From positions 1-46,707 of the forward strand of contig WYEG01000039.1 of assembly GCA_009903935.1 (NCBI GenBank): DNA of 46,707 bases. Reading direction: 5' to 3'. Position 1 is the first letter of the stretch; every line of letters begins with the position of its first letter. The notes beneath the pieces are model-generated. The model saw only the letters and a list, made by a program, of their open reading frames with translations, did no database searches and was not told the origin of the DNA. The translations under genes and the position numbers were made by a program. Origin of the DNA: Caldimicrobium sp. (lineage in GTDB: Bacteria; Desulfobacterota; Thermodesulfobacteria; Thermodesulfobacteriales; Thermodesulfobacteriaceae). Shown here piece by piece: positions 46,492 through 46,707 of this stretch.

Positions 46492-46572
46492 TCATTTTAT
46501 ATACATTTTCTGCAAATTTTTCTCCAGCTCATCAGCAGGGTCAGTAAGAATAAGCAGTTTTCTTATTTTCAT
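46492..46572 (-). CDS. Small ORF, 26 aa, possibly a truncated host gene
   Basis: MKIRKLLILTDPADELEKNL and six more residues, with a good GAGGAG ribosome site 4-5 nt before the ATG. Its TGA overlaps an ATG (46495) that begins a 12-codon reading frame leading into the restriction gene. It may be the 5' remnant of a gene interrupted by the restriction-modification insertion, or a leader peptide coupled to the endonuclease. Not recognised. Confidence 0.4.
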   Translation of the reverse strand: MKIRKLLILTDPADELEKNLQKMYIK

Positions 46573-46601
46573 TTTCTCCTCACTTTTCTCTCGGATTAGT
46601 T

Positions 46602-46707
46602 TCAGGAAGGAAAAAGAAGGAAAGAAGCAAGGCAAAGGCAGAAACAGCGGATAAGTAGATACCTGGGAAAGTTAGGAGGTTTAGTTTTTCAACAAAGTAG
46701 GTGCAAA
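46602..46707 (-). CDS. C-terminal end of a membrane protein (partial)
   Basis: Open from the window edge to TGA 46602-46604, encoding ...YFVEKLNLLTFPGIYLSAV followed by a hydrophobic stretch and ending FLFPS. It looks like the last transmembrane helix of a transporter such as an MFS protein, but too little is visible to name it. Composition is like the host, so the boundary of the acquired AT-rich segment lies near 46490-46600. Confidence 0.5.

Noticed and set aside
1-46707. CRISPR array, prophage, rRNA operon, integrase or known riboswitch
   Set aside because: No regularly spaced repeats, phage structural genes, rRNA segments, integrase motifs or recognisable riboswitch cores were seen on either strand.

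Overview
The window comes from a moderately AT-rich, Gram-negative, probably thermophilic bacterium. LpxC, lipoproteins, SurA-like and Do-type periplasmic proteins and MurJ indicate an outer membrane. GH57 and a short-type alpha-glucan phosphorylase, the pyruvoyl-type SpeD and the overall gene repertoire resemble Thermodesulfobacteriota such as Thermodesulfobacterium or Caldimicrobium. That placement is inference, since there is no rRNA in the window.

Layout. 1-72 is the right end of a repeat element. 183-3931 (+) holds murJ, prmA, a YjbQ-family gene and a TPR lipoprotein, facing leuA (3928-5568, -). 5833-6906 (+) is a secreted protein with a Pro/Tyr/Gln-rich tail. 6922-9261 (-) runs tRNA-Leu, an acetyltransferase, rpmE, prfA and a Mth938-fold gene. 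9262-10075 is an RNA-gene island with tRNA-Leu, tRNA-Lys, tRNA-Arg and a 185-bp MITE-like element flanked by an 8-bp target duplication. 10143-15556 (+) is an envelope-folding operon ending in recO. 15578-22578 (+) is a glycogen/alpha-glucan operon (debranching enzyme, glycosyltransferase, GH57, phosphorylase), followed by DUF948 and YtxH genes. nadK (-) and ispG, fumarase alpha and a lipoprotein (+) diverge from a 29-bp gap. 27176-29207 (-) holds rsmD, speE, speD and tRNA-Pro. 29232-33511 (-) holds a flavoprotein, a Pat-like acetyltransferase and a metallo-beta-lactamase-fold hydrolase. 33662-37920 (-) is an operon of a cysteine synthase/CysRS-like fusion, a MagIII-like DNA glycosylase and a REC-REC-GGDEF protein. 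L,D-transpeptidase (+) and lpxC (-) follow, then a LOG-pyrB-pyrC operon (-) and a DUF202 membrane protein. The last 3 kb is distinctly AT-rich and carries a restriction-modification locus with several frameshifts at homopolymers, evidently acquired and possibly decaying.

Themes. The chromosome is very compact. Promoters lie inside neighbouring coding regions, several operon heads have a good -35/-10 placed so that the transcript would start at or within a few bases of the ATG (leaderless), divergent promoters overlap, and convergent genes share TTAA as their stop codons. The strongest candidate for undescribed biology is the 779-residue fusion of a complete O-acetylserine sulfhydrylase to a cysteinyl-tRNA synthetase-like domain whose HIGH and KMSKS signatures are lost. 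It sits divergently overlapped with an L,D-transpeptidase gene. A SpeD lacking the usual catalytic Cys but paired with SpeE, and a methyltransferase split by two compensating homopolymer frameshifts, are the next most interesting.
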